Positions 27,454 to 35,818 of a stretch of DNA of 64,000 bases are shown in pieces (the first letter of the stretch is position 1; every line of letters starts with the position of its first letter). This DNA is from Methylocella tundrae. Its GTDB lineage: Bacteria > Pseudomonadota > Alphaproteobacteria > Rhizobiales > Beijerinckiaceae. The notes beneath the pieces are model-generated. The model was not told the DNA's origin. It searched no databases and was given only the letters and a program-made list of their open reading frames with translations. Made by a program: the position numbers and the translations under genes. Location: the NCBI RefSeq assembly GCF_901905185.1, contig NZ_CABFMQ020000087.1, positions 175,888-239,887 on the forward strand, given 5' to 3'.

Positions 27454-28464
27454 ATGCGCATTCTCGTAACCGGCAGCGCCGGATTCATCGGTTTCCATAC
27501 CGCCGCCCGCCTTCTCGCCGACGGCCACGACGTCGTCGGCGTCGATGGCTTCACACCCTATTACGACCCGAAGCTCAAGCTGAAGCGGCATGAGATTTTG
27601 CAGCGGAGCCCCCGTTTTCGCGGCCATGCGATCCTGCTTGAAGACTTCGCGGCGCTTAAAGACGTTTATGGCGCCGGCTTCGACGCCGTCTATCATTTCG
27701 CCGCGCAGGCGGGGGTGAGGTACAGCCTCGACAATCCCCGCGCCTATGTCGACGCCAATCTCGTAGGAGCGTTCAACCTCCTGGAACTGATGCGCCAGTC
27801 GCCGCCGCGTCACGCGCTGATGGCTTCGACCTCATCGGTCTACGGGGCCAACGCCTCGATACCCTTCCGGGAAACCGATCGCACGGATCATCCCCTGACG
27901 CTTTACGCAGCATCAAAAAAGGCAAATGAGGAGATGGCGCACGCCTATGCGCATCTGTTCAAGATTCCGGTCACAATGCTGCGGTTCTTCACCGTGTATG
28001 GGCCTTGGGGACGTCCGGACATGGCGCTCTTCAAGTTTGCCGCGGCCCTCTTCGAAGGGCGTCCGATCGACGTTTATAATCACGGCAAAATGAAGCGGGA
28101 TTTCACCTATATCGATGATCTCGTGGAAGCCATGGTTCGGCTGCTCGCGCATAGTCCTCCCGCCGTCGATGCGAGGCTTTCCCCGACGCCTGGGATAGAC
28201 AGCCTGTCGCCCGTCGCGCCCTGGCGGGTCGTCAATATCGGCGCGCAAAGCCCTGTCGGACTGATGGATTTCATCGCCGCCATCGAGGCGGCGACGGGCC
28301 TGCGCGCGACCTGCAATTTTCTGGAGATGCAGCAGGGCGACGTGCCCTTGACCTTCGCCGATACCGAGCTGCTGTTTCAACTGACTGGCTACAGGCCGAC
28401 GACGCCTCTGGCTGACGGCGTCGAAGCCTTCATCGCCTGGTACCGCGCCTATTTTGGGCTCTGA
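27454..28464 (+). CDS. NAD-dependent epimerase, UDP-glucuronate 4-epimerase-like
   Basis: 336 residues with N-terminal GSAGFIGFHTAARL (NAD binding), the catalytic YAASKKANE (YxxxK, about 150) and FFTVYGPWGRPDMALFKF. The YGPWGRPDMA segment is characteristic of UDP-glucuronate 4-epimerases (GalU epimerase, CapI type), which supply UDP-galacturonate for surface polysaccharide. No other polysaccharide genes are adjacent. It is convergent with the glycine-rich protein gene. Confidence 0.9.
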   Translation: MRILVTGSAGFIGFHTAARLLADGHDVVGVDGFTPYYDPKLKLKRHEILQRSPRFRGHAILLEDFAALKDVYGAGFDAVYHFAAQAGVRYSLDNPRAYVDANLVGAFNLLELMRQSPPRHALMASTSSVYGANASIPFRETDRTDHPLTLYAASKKANEEMAHAYAHLFKIPVTMLRFFTVYGPWGRPDMALFKFAAALFEGRPIDVYNHGKMKRDFTYIDDLVEAMVRLLAHSPPAVDARLSPTPGIDSLSPVAPWRVVNIGAQSPVGLMDFIAAIEAATGLRATCNFLEMQQGDVPLTFADTELLFQLTGYRPTTPLADGVEAFIAWYRAYFGL

Positions 28465-28467
28465 GCC

Positions 28468-28494
28468 AAAAAAACGGCCGGGATAAACCGGCCG
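28468..28494 (-). terminator. Intrinsic terminator of the glycine-rich protein gene
   Basis: On the minus strand, CGGCCGG-TTTATC-CCGGCCG is followed directly by seven T. The stem is 7 bp and perfect (28475-28481 with 28488-28494). It lies 29 bp after the stop of the gene at 28523-29209 and probably also limits readthrough from the epimerase. Confidence 0.85.
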
Positions 28495-28522
28495 CTGCGC
28501 ATTTCTTTCAGGCCTTTGACGG

Positions 28523-29209
28523 TCAGGGCGTGACCGATCCCCTCGCCCGCCCGCCCGGCACCTTGCACGAGCATCCGTTGCCGACAAAGGAGGTGTGATA
28601 GAGTTGGCAGGTCTTCACCGGCGTTGTGCAGAAGTCGCCGGCATTGCCGGTCGCGACGCTGCGCCCCGTCACGAGAGGAGCGGTCGTCGCCACCTGTCCG
28701 GGAGTTGTGTAATACCCCGGCGCATAAGAATAGTTGCCATAGGCGTAACCCGGGTAGCCATAGGCGTAGCCGGGATAATAGCCGTAAGTATCGTAAGGGT
28801 AGCCATAGTCCCAAGTGCTGGCCAAGCCGTAGCCGAGGCCAAGGCCGAGCAGGCCCGCGCCCAATCCATAGCCCCAGCCGTTATAACCCCAACCGCCATT
28901 CCAGCCGCCGTTCCAGCCGCGGTTCCAACCGCCGTTCCAGCCGCCGCCACGCCAGCCACCGCCACGCCAGCCGCCGCCATGCCAGCCGCCGCCCCCAAAC
29001 CCGCCGCCACGAAAACCAGCGCCATGGAAGCCGCCGCCAAACCCGCCGCCGCGAAAGCCGCCGCCATGGAAACCACCGCCAAACCCGCCGCCGTGGAAAC
29101 CACCACCACCGAATCCGCCGTGGCCGCCGCCGAAGGCCGAGGCCGGACCGCTGATGACAAGCGCGCCGCAAACAGCAGCGGCGCTCGTCAATGCACCTAA
29201 GCGTTTCAT
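28523..29209 (-). CDS. Glycine-rich secreted protein
   Basis: 228 residues. A Sec signal peptide (MKRLGALTSAAAVCGALVISGPASA) is followed by about 70 residues of GGGFHGG/GGGWRGG repeats, then a NGGWN tract, a Gly/Leu hydrophobic segment (YGLGAGLLGLGLGYGLAS) and a Tyr/Gly/Pro-rich section. The C-terminal region has several Cys (DFCTTPVKTCQLYH, GCSCKVPGG), which could form disulfides or bind metal. No enzymatic domain is visible. It is a probable envelope or surface protein with its own terminator. Confidence 0.8.
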   Translation of the reverse strand: MKRLGALTSAAAVCGALVISGPASAFGGGHGGFGGGGFHGGGFGGGFHGGGFRGGGFGGGFHGAGFRGGGFGGGGWHGGGWRGGGWRGGGWNGGWNRGWNGGWNGGWGYNGWGYGLGAGLLGLGLGYGLASTWDYGYPYDTYGYYPGYAYGYPGYAYGNYSYAPGYYTTPGQVATTAPLVTGRSVATGNAGDFCTTPVKTCQLYHTSFVGNGCSCKVPGGRARGSVTP

Positions 29210-29697
29210 TATGTTCTCCTTTGGAAATTGGCCCTCTCGGAACTAACTCCTGACAGAACACCATAGTTCCGCCGTCTTTCAGTCACGGTTAAGCGATCGC
29301 CTGGGGATTTTCGCCGATTTTCTGCAAGGCGCCGCGCGGTCTCGCGGACGCCAAATGACCAGGGCATGCTCCAATCGGATTGTTTTATGCTGATCGAGGG
29401 GGATGTGCTCACGCTTTTGAATTTGCAGGAACATCCAGTCGACCGAATGGTCTCATCCATCCGAGGCGCCCAAGGCATGGCGCCCCAAGGCGTGGCGCCC
29501 AAAAGTGGAAACCGGTTTTCGGGCGACATCATGCTCGAACCTATTGATGAGGGACGGATTTGGGAGGTTGGATCGAATCATGGCGCGGCGGGTGCATCGA
29601 AAGCCATCCGATCCGGCCCTAGGAATCGGCCCGGCTTCGGTTTAGACCGTTGCGACGACTCCGCCGTTCGCCCCACTCACGCCCGCGATCACGCCCG
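29210..29697. other. 488-bp intergenic region before livJ
   Basis: This stretch between the divergent glycine-rich gene and livJ should contain both promoters, but no convincing -35/-10 pair was fixed. It holds a palindromic repeat at 29501-29534 and, just before it, two near copies of AAGGC(A/G)TGGCGCCC. A 142-codon open frame from 29366 runs into livJ in another frame and looks spurious. Confidence 0.5.
29501..29534 (-). repeat. Dispersed palindromic repeat, copy B
   Basis: On the minus strand it reads GCATGATGTCGCCCGAAAAC followed by CGGTTTCCACTTTT. This is the common Hyphomicrobiales form of the repeat seen at 24971, 43509 and 60917, but only one arm is well preserved here. Confidence 0.6.
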
Positions 29698-30837
29698 ATG
29701 CATCGACTCATCAGATCCTTGTTCCGCTTTTGCGCCCTCGCCGGCTGTCTTGCTCTCCCACAGCTCTCGCTGGCTGAGGGCTCGGACCCGGTGACTGTCG
29801 GCGCGATCGAGATTTTGAGCGGCCCCAACGCCAAATATGGCGTCTCGATCAAGCAGGGATTCGATCTCGGGGTCGAGGAAGCCAATCGCGCAGGCGGCGT
29901 ACATGGGCGCCCGCTTGCGATCGCGTACCAGGATTCGGCCGGGAGCAAGGAGCAGGCGATCAACGCCGCGCGCCAGTTGCTCGGCCGCGCGAGGGTTCCG
30001 CTGCTGTTGGGGCCGACCCTGTCGACCGAGATGTTCGCCGTCGCGCCGCTCGCCATCGAGCGCAAGACCCCGATCATCGGCACCTCGACGACAGCGAACG
30101 GCATCACCGCCATCGGGCCTTATGTGTTTCGCACCTCGCTGCCGGAGGCAGACGTCATCCCCGTGACGTTGCGCACCGCGCGTGAAAAATTCGGCGTCAA
30201 AAAGGTCGCGGTGCTTTATGGCCGCGACGACGCCTTCACCAAATCGGCCTATGACGTCATGAAGACGGCGCTGGCGGATCTGAACATCGAGGTTCTGACG
30301 ACCGAAACCTTCGGCGCCAAGGATACGGATTTCTCCGCTCAACTGACCAAGATCAAGAGCCTCAACCCCGACGCGATCGTCGTCTCGGCGCTGGCGGACG
30401 CAGGCGCTGGCATATTGCTCGCCAAGCAGGCGCTGGGTTTTCCGGCCTCCGTGCGGGTTATCGGCGGCAATGGCATGAATTCGCCCAAGGTGCTCGAAAT
30501 CGCCGGCGCCGCCGCCGACGGGCTGCTCGTCGGCAGTCCATGGTTCGTCGGCAAAAGCGATCCGTTGAATGAAAAATTCATCACCGACTATCGCGCCAAA
30601 TACGGCGCCGATCCCGATCAGTTCGCGGCGCAGGCGTTCGACACTTTGAAGATCGTGGCGAGCGCGCTGAATGCAGCAAAGGATTTGACCGGCGATTCCA
30701 TTCGCGAGGCTCTTCTGAAAACCAGAATTGATGGCGTTATGGGCGCCTTCGCCTTTACGCCGGAGCGCGATCCGGCAGTGACGTCCGGCGTCCTCGTTCT
30801 CGAAGTCGCGCAAGGCAAATTCACGATCTTGAAATAG
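29698..30837 (+). CDS. livJ: Branched-chain amino acid-type ABC substrate-binding protein
   Basis: 379 residues from the ATG at 29698, which yields a clear signal peptide (LIRSLFRFCALAGCLALPQLSLA). The mature protein is a Leu/Ile/Val-type periplasmic binding protein: VTVGAIEILSGPNAKYG, GGVHGRPLAI, GTSTTANGI and QAFDTLKIVASAL. Ligands of this family include branched-chain amino acids, amides, urea and aromatic compounds, so the substrate is not fixed. The livH permease follows 26 bp later. Confidence 0.88.
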   Translation: MHRLIRSLFRFCALAGCLALPQLSLAEGSDPVTVGAIEILSGPNAKYGVSIKQGFDLGVEEANRAGGVHGRPLAIAYQDSAGSKEQAINAARQLLGRARVPLLLGPTLSTEMFAVAPLAIERKTPIIGTSTTANGITAIGPYVFRTSLPEADVIPVTLRTAREKFGVKKVAVLYGRDDAFTKSAYDVMKTALADLNIEVLTTETFGAKDTDFSAQLTKIKSLNPDAIVVSALADAGAGILLAKQALGFPASVRVIGGNGMNSPKVLEIAGAAADGLLVGSPWFVGKSDPLNEKFITDYRAKYGADPDQFAAQAFDTLKIVASALNAAKDLTGDSIREALLKTRIDGVMGAFAFTPERDPAVTSGVLVLEVAQGKFTILK

Positions 30838-30863
30838 CGGCGCAAAGAGCCACGCGGACCAGC

Positions 30864-31742
30864 ATGCTCCTCCAGCAGATCATCAATGGCTTCGTCGCGG
30901 GATCAGCCTTTGCGCTGTTCGCCCTCGGCTTCACCCTGATGTTCGGCGTGCTCGGGGTCGTCAATCTGACCTATGGATTCTACTTCTCCGCCGCCGCCTA
31001 TATCGCCCTCTTTGCGACGATCAAAGGCGCGCCCCTCGCGATCGCCCTGCCGGCGGCGGCAATCGCGACCGGGCTCATCGCCGTCGTCGTCGATTTTCTG
31101 CTGCTCTCGCGCTTGCGCAAAGTCCGCGCGCCCGAGCTTGCCTCGCTGATGGTCACCCTCGGCGCAACGCTTTTCCTCTATTCGGGAATGACGGCGCTGT
31201 TTGGCTCCGAGATTCGCCGCTTTCCCATCGGCCTCGTCGATAGCGCGCCATGGACTTTCCAGGGCGCAAGCGTCTCTCTGGCGCAAATCCTTATCGTCGG
31301 CACGGTCGCCGCCCTCGCTCTCGGCCTCGTCCTGCTGCTGCGGATGACGCGGACCGGCCTCGCCATGCGCGCCCTCGCCGAAAACCCCGACGCAGCGGAA
31401 CTCATGGGAATCGACACCCGAGCGATCATGAGCCAGGTCTCCTTCGTCTCGGGTGCGCTCGCCGGCGCCGCGGGCGTTCTGATCGCGCTCGAATATAACG
31501 CCATCACGCCCTATATGGGCGAAGCCATGACGCTCAAGGGCTTCGCCGTCATCATTCTCGGCGGTCTCGGCGACATCGGCGGCGCGCTGATCGCCGGACT
31601 GCTCATCGGCGTGCTTGAGGCGCTGACGGCCGGCTATGTCTCCTCCGTCTACAAGGAGGCGGTCGGCTTTTTGCTCCTTGTGCTGACCTTGTGGATACGC
31701 CCGCTTGGCCTCTTCGGCCGGCCCAGCGCGAGACGCGCCTGA
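30864..31742 (+). CDS. livH: LivH-type ABC transporter permease
   Basis: 292 residues with about eight hydrophobic segments. It shows LQQIINGFVAGSAFALFALGF, the family signature MRALAENPDAAELMGIDTR (about 170-188) and GFAVIILGGLGDIGGALIAGLLIG. It is the first permease of the liv system. Its usual partner livM lies 2.4 kb further on rather than next to it. Confidence 0.94.
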   Translation: MLLQQIINGFVAGSAFALFALGFTLMFGVLGVVNLTYGFYFSAAAYIALFATIKGAPLAIALPAAAIATGLIAVVVDFLLLSRLRKVRAPELASLMVTLGATLFLYSGMTALFGSEIRRFPIGLVDSAPWTFQGASVSLAQILIVGTVAALALGLVLLLRMTRTGLAMRALAENPDAAELMGIDTRAIMSQVSFVSGALAGAAGVLIALEYNAITPYMGEAMTLKGFAVIILGGLGDIGGALIAGLLIGVLEALTAGYVSSVYKEAVGFLLLVLTLWIRPLGLFGRPSARRA

Positions 31743-31755
31743 CGCATCCGGAACG

Positions 31756-31785
31756 CCGCTCAAATTCTCTTCCACGACTGAGCGG
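31756..31785 (+). terminator. Stem-loop after livH
   Basis: CCGCTCA (31756-31762) pairs with TGAGCGG (31779-31785) around a 16-nt loop; a second pairing of CGCC with GGCG is possible just outside. There is no T tract. It lies 13 bp after the livH stop, where the liv operon is interrupted, and may stabilise or end the livJH message. Confidence 0.4.
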
Positions 31786-31950
31786 AACGGCGGAATTCCT
31801 TTGCTTCCCTTTCGGATCATCGGCCGGTGAAATCTAATCGGCGCATGGCTTTGATCTCTGGCCTCCGCAATCAAATGTGATATTTCTTCATCTGTCGCAG
31901 CCGGGCCGTGTTTTTCGCACTGACCTGCGGCTGCCAAAGAGTTAGCCCCC

Positions 31951-32322
31951 ATGCGCGCAATCAACATTCTGGTCACGGCCGTTATGCTCTGCGTGACCTC
32001 GGTTCCAGCGAGCCCGGCCTTCGCGCGCGGTCACGGGCATGGCGGCCACGGCCATCATGGAGGACACCATCATGGCGGACACCACCATGGCGGTCATCGC
32101 CACGGCGGCTGGCGTCATCATGGCGGAGGATGGCATCATGGAGGCGGGCGTCACGGCGGCCATTGGGGGCACGGCGGATGGAGGCACGGCGGATGGGGGC
32201 ACGGCGGATGGGGGCACGGCGGATGGGGCTATGCACAAGGCCGAGGGTACGGCTATGGCGGATGCGCCCGGCGATGGGTGCTCGGCCCCTATGGCTGGCA
32301 TTGGGCGCGGCGCTGCTGGTGA
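31951..32322 (+). CDS. His/Gly-rich secreted peptide
   Basis: 123 residues with a signal peptide (MRAINILVTAVMLCVTSVPASPAFA) followed by HGHGGHGHHGGHHHGGHHHGG-like sequence, then tandem GHGGW/RHGGW units and a C-terminus with two Cys (CARRWVLGPYGWHWARRCW). The latter 15-base units (about 32172-32231) are near-identical tandem repeats. The dense His content suggests metal binding, perhaps Cu, Ni or Zn, in the periplasm. Gly/Cys-bracketed tails of this kind occur in short hypothetical proteins of Hyphomicrobiales. Function is unknown. Confidence 0.7.
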   Translation: MRAINILVTAVMLCVTSVPASPAFARGHGHGGHGHHGGHHHGGHHHGGHRHGGWRHHGGGWHHGGGRHGGHWGHGGWRHGGWGHGGWGHGGWGYAQGRGYGYGGCARRWVLGPYGWHWARRCW

Positions 32323-32533
32323 AACAACGGCGAGCGGCTCGCTAAGCCAGCGCTCGCCAGCCCGCCCGCAGACGATCCGCGCGAGCAACTGACACTCGAA
32401 CGCCGAAGGCGATGCAAGGCAAGAACCTCGTTCGGGGGCGCGCGAAACCCGAACTTGAGGCGCAAGAACTGCGGCTGCGATCAGGTCAAGCCGAAACGCA
32501 GTCTTTCCGCCCCTTGATTTACCCCCCGTAGCG

Positions 32534-32556
32534 TATTATTTACACTTCACAGGTAA
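32534..32556 (+). promoter_or_regulatory. Candidate promoter and operator of the XRE pair
   Basis: TATTAT at 32534-32539 is a possible -10. It is followed immediately by an imperfect palindrome TTACACTTCACAGGTAA (32540-32556), with half-sites TTAC(A/C). Its position just upstream of an HTH gene fits an autoregulatory operator. No well-spaced -35 was found. Confidence 0.4.
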
Positions 32557-32574
32557 TCTCACCCTTCATTGCCA

Positions 32575-33006
32575 ATGAGGCGCAGCTTGACAGCAGAACA
32601 GCTTCGCGCCGCTCGCGCCATGCTCCGCATGGAACAGTCGGCCCTCGCGGCCGCCTCCGGCGTGTCAGTTGAAACCGTCAAGCGCCTTGAACGCATGCAA
32701 GGGCATTTGTCGGAAACCCGAGTCGCGACGATCAAAGCTTTGCGCGATGCTCTTGAAGCGGCGGGCGTCGAGTTTCTGGGCGAAGACGGCGGAGGCGTCG
32801 GCGTCAGGCTCAAAATTCGTTCGGAGGCGGTCGCCGACCTCACGCGGCGGATCGAGGCTCTGCAAGCCGATATGACGCCGGAGCCGGGCAACGAGAAGCC
32901 CAGCCCCAGGAAGGCGATGAAGCAGTTGCGGCGCGCGCACGACCAGAATGAATTAACGGACCTAAAGAACCGGCGCGCGACATCGCGCAGAGAGGCAAGG
33001 AAATGA
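32575..33006 (+). CDS. XRE-like helix-turn-helix protein
   Basis: 143 residues. A HTH spans about residues 6-50: LTAEQLRAARAMLRMEQSALAAASGVSVETVKRLER, the XRE/Cro pattern. It is followed by RVATIKALRDALEAAGVEFL and a basic charged tail. The repeated GVEFL segment is typical of short alphaproteobacterial transcriptional regulators. The start is ATG 32575 (TTG 32569 possible). Its stop overlaps the start of the next HTH gene (ATGA). Confidence 0.82.
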   Translation: MRRSLTAEQLRAARAMLRMEQSALAAASGVSVETVKRLERMQGHLSETRVATIKALRDALEAAGVEFLGEDGGGVGVRLKIRSEAVADLTRRIEALQADMTPEPGNEKPSPRKAMKQLRRAHDQNELTDLKNRRATSRREARK

Positions 33007-33281
33007 CCCCCGATCAATGTAGGATGGCTCGAGCCGGGCTTTCGCTTGGCGCCCGCGAACTGGCCGAAGCCGCCCGCGTCTCCGTAAACACGATAACGCG
33101 ATTTGAAGCCGGCCAAGGCGTTCAGGCCATGACGCTGGGGCTGATCCAGAAAGCGCTCGAAATGAAGGGCGTCGAGTTTACCTCCGACAGTTCGGGCGTC
33201 GGCGCGTGGCTCCGCAAGCAACCGGCCGCCACGACGACGCCCTTGGCCGCTGCCTCGGCGTCTCTCGACGTCCCGGCGTGA
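33003..33281 (+). CDS. XRE-like helix-turn-helix protein
   Basis: 92 residues, almost entirely one HTH: MTPDQCRMARAGLSLGARELAEAARVSVNTITRFEAG, then ALEMKGVEFTSDSSGVG. It is a shorter relative of the preceding gene and overlaps it by 4 nt, so the two are coupled and could act as a hetero-pair or as activator and repressor. The C-terminus is Ala/Thr-rich with no domain. Confidence 0.82.
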   Translation: MTPDQCRMARAGLSLGARELAEAARVSVNTITRFEAGQGVQAMTLGLIQKALEMKGVEFTSDSSGVGAWLRKQPAATTTPLAAASASLDVPA

Positions 33282-33471
33282 TCGAGCGCCGCGCCCATGG
33301 AAACCGGCGCGGCGTCCAATCGGTGCTTTCACGCCTCCGCGTTTCATGTTTGAGTGAATCGCGGGCGCAAGCTGATCATCTGAAACAACCAAGGCCGTTC
33401 GCCGCGCTGACTGGGGATCAGCGGCGCAGTCTGCGACTCTCATGGCGCCTGCGCATTTCTGGAGGAAGCCG

Positions 33472-33735
33472 ATGACGCTCCATTTCCCCAACGCCAGCCG
33501 CAGTTACGATCCCGTCAAGCGATGCGTCAGCTTTTGGGGTCATGAATCCACATTCGAAATCGCCTTTCATCTGGATGAGGAGGCGCTCGAGCGGATCAGC
33601 CCCCAGGTGCGACGGAACGAAGCTTCCTTGCTGGAGGCGTTCGACGTCAATCGTGTGCAGATCGAGCGGGCCGCCCTCAGCGCCTATGCACGGCGCCGCC
33701 AGAGCTTCTGTCATCTTACGGCATCTGATTTCTAA
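33472..33735 (+). CDS. DUF1488 family protein
   Basis: 87 residues from the ATG at 33472, which has an excellent GGAGGAAG ribosome site. It contains SRSYDPVKRCVSFWGHESTFEIAFHLDEEAL, the pattern of the small DUF1488 family (a single beta-rich domain). Family function is unknown. It is 190 bp downstream of the XRE pair and 30 bp before another small gene, with which it probably forms an operon. Confidence 0.75.
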   Translation: MTLHFPNASRSYDPVKRCVSFWGHESTFEIAFHLDEEALERISPQVRRNEASLLEAFDVNRVQIERAALSAYARRRQSFCHLTASDF

Positions 33736-33765
33736 CGACCGCCGCAGCTTTTCACCGGGGGGACC

Positions 33766-33987
33766 ATGAACAAAGGCCTCGAAATCGAATTGCTGCCGCT
33801 CGATGAAAACCATGTCCGCGCCAAGCTCACATGGCGTGAACAGGACGTTGGCGGGAGCGTGCTGGCGGTCGAGGTCACTGTCCGGAACGAGCGGATCAAG
33901 CCGAAAGCTGACGAAAGGCTCAAGACCGACGCGCGCGCCCTCGCGGTGCGGTTGGCCCGAGCGTTCGCAGACACGATCGAAAGCTGA
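33766..33987 (+). CDS. Small hypothetical protein
   Basis: 73 residues with a GGGGGGACC ribosome-site region directly before ATG. The composition is acidic-basic mixed (LEIELLPLDENHVRAKLTWREQDVGG, then RLKTDARALAVRLARAFADTIES), suggesting a beta hairpin and an amphipathic helix. I do not recognise it. It is likely co-transcribed with the DUF1488 gene. Confidence 0.55.
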   Translation: MNKGLEIELLPLDENHVRAKLTWREQDVGGSVLAVEVTVRNERIKPKADERLKTDARALAVRLARAFADTIES

Positions 33988-34175
33988 AATTCTGGTCGCC
34001 CGAAACGCCCGGCCGGGCGCGCTTGGCGCGGCGCGAGGAATAGCGGCAAATTTTTTCCCCGTCGCCCGGATACGATCCTCGCATCCACGAGAGTGAGTCT
34101 TGACGTCTTCGCGAGAGCTTGATCTTGTCCGCGCCAGGGAGCACCGGATGAAGATTGATCTCGACATGCCGCAAT

Positions 34176-35027
34176 ATGACTGGCTTTGACCTTAGCGATT
34201 TTCTCTGGACGTATCAGAGCCTCATCGCTTCTCTCGGCGTCAATGGGCTGCTGGCGCTCAGCATGTATGTTGTGCTGGCGATCGGGCAATTGTCGCTCGG
34301 CCAGGCCGCTTTCATGGGGATCGGGGCCTATGCCTCGGCCCTTCTCACTTTGCATTCCGGCCTGCCCTTCCCTCTCGTGCTCGCCGCCGCCATGCTGATT
34401 CCCGCGGCGATCGCGCTCGCGATCGGCGTGCCGACCTTGCGGCTATCCGGCGTCTATCTCGCGCTAGCGACGATCGGTCTTGGCGAAATTCTGCGCATTT
34501 TCCTCATTCAATCCGATGTGACGGGCGGCGCGCTCGGCCTTTCCGGCATTCCCGTCAAGGCGGATTTCCCGCTCATCTACGGGTGCCTTGGAGCGGCGCT
34601 GCTGGCGCTGGTTTTGATCACGCGCTCCCGCATCGGCCGCGCTATGGAAGCCATCCGCGAGGATGAGATCGCGGCCTCCGTCAGCGGCATCCCTCTTGCC
34701 CGCTACAAGATGGCGGCTCTCGTCGTCTCGGCCATGCTCGCGGGGCTCGCCGGCGCGCTCAACGCCCATGCGTCCTCTTTCATCAGTCCGAACGACTATG
34801 GCTTTGACGCGGCGGTAACGATCTTGAGCTATGCGCTTCTCGGCGGCGTCGGTTCGCCCTTTGGTCCGCTCGCCGGCGCGATGGTGCTTACGCTACTGCC
34901 TGAAGTCTTGCGTCCGCTGCAGGACTTTCGGCTCGTCATCAACGGCCTCATCATCGTCATCGCCGTTCTTTATATGCCGCACGGCATTCTTCCCTGGCGC
35001 GCGAGACGCATTGGAGCGCGCGCTTGA
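34176..35027 (+). CDS. livM: LivM-type ABC transporter permease
   Basis: 283 residues from the ATG at 34176 (the open frame reaches a TTG at 34155). It shows about eight hydrophobic segments, LSLGQAAFMGIGAYASALL, the LATIGLGEILRIFL segment and RIGRAMEAIREDEIAASVSGI of LivM permeases. No clear ribosome site precedes it. A 13-codon frame (34149-34190) overlaps the start and could couple translation. Its stop overlaps the TTG of livG. Confidence 0.93.
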   Translation: MTGFDLSDFLWTYQSLIASLGVNGLLALSMYVVLAIGQLSLGQAAFMGIGAYASALLTLHSGLPFPLVLAAAMLIPAAIALAIGVPTLRLSGVYLALATIGLGEILRIFLIQSDVTGGALGLSGIPVKADFPLIYGCLGAALLALVLITRSRIGRAMEAIREDEIAASVSGIPLARYKMAALVVSAMLAGLAGALNAHASSFISPNDYGFDAAVTILSYALLGGVGSPFGPLAGAMVLTLLPEVLRPLQDFRLVINGLIIVIAVLYMPHGILPWRARRIGARA

Positions 35028-35818
35028 CCGCCGCCCTTCTGCAGATCGAGGCGTTGACGCTGCGCTATGGCGGCCTCACGGCGATCGACAGCCTCGACCT
35101 TACCCTCGAGGCCGGCAGCCTCGACGCGCTGATCGGTCCGAACGGCGCCGGCAAGACGAGCTTCTTCAACCTCGTCACCGGGCTTAACAAACAACAGGCC
35201 GGGACGATCCGGCTCGACGGCGCGCGAATCGATTCGCTCTCCCCGGATCGCCGCGCGCGGCGCGGGCTGGCCCGCACCTTTCAGAATCTTCGCCTGTTCA
35301 CGCAAATGACGGCGCTGGAAAATGTGCTGACCGGCATGCATCTGCATGTCGCCGAATCGCTGTTCGAGATTTTGACGCGGCTCGGGCAGTTTCGATCGCA
35401 GGAGCGCGCCGCTCTGCGCGAAGCAAAAGAGCTGCTCTCTTTCGTCGGGCTCGCCGCCGCGGCGCATAGGCCCGCGGGCGCCTTGTCTTATGGCGATCAG
35501 CGTCGGCTCGAGATTGCGCGCGCCCTTGCCTCCACGCCGAAGCTGCTGCTTCTTGATGAGCCAGCCGCCGGCATGAATCCGGCTGAGACCGCCGCGCTCA
35601 AAGACCTGCTCTTGCAGATCAAGGGGCGCGGCGTTTCCATGCTGCTCGTCGAGCATGATATGAGCCTCGTCATGCAATTGTGCGACAAGATCACGGTCTT
35701 GAATTTCGGCCGCAAGATCGCTGAGGGCGCGCCCGCGGCGGTGCGCGCGGATTCGGCCGTCATCGAAGCTTATCTTGGCGTCAAAGGCGCCGGCGAATTG
35801 CGTGGGGCTGGCACATGA
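35024..35818 (+). CDS. livG: LivG-type ABC transporter ATP-binding protein
   Basis: 264 residues with a TTG start overlapping the livM stop. It shows Walker A GPNGAGKTS (about 39-47), FQNLRLFTQMTALENVLTGMH typical of LivG, signature LSYGDQRRLEIARAL and Walker B LLLLDEPAAGMNP. It supplies energy for the liv importer together with LivF. The stop overlaps the livF start (ATGA). Confidence 0.95.
   Translation: MTAALLQIEALTLRYGGLTAIDSLDLTLEAGSLDALIGPNGAGKTSFFNLVTGLNKQQAGTIRLDGARIDSLSPDRRARRGLARTFQNLRLFTQMTALENVLTGMHLHVAESLFEILTRLGQFRSQERAALREAKELLSFVGLAAAAHRPAGALSYGDQRRLEIARALASTPKLLLLDEPAAGMNPAETAALKDLLLQIKGRGVSMLLVEHDMSLVMQLCDKITVLNFGRKIAEGAPAAVRADSAVIEAYLGVKGAGELRGAGT

Noticed and set aside
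28900..29110. Repeated units that could suggest a CRISPR array
   Set aside because: The repeats are in-frame codon repeats of a glycine-rich protein with no spacers.
28595..29200. Ala/Thr/Pro-rich 201-codon frame opposite the glycine-rich gene
   Set aside because: It is the antisense image of the glycine-rich repeats; the minus strand has the signal peptide and terminator.
31951..32322. His/Gly-rich peptide as a methanobactin-like copper chelator
   Set aside because: It is far too long and has no adjacent biosynthesis genes such as mbnB or mbnC.
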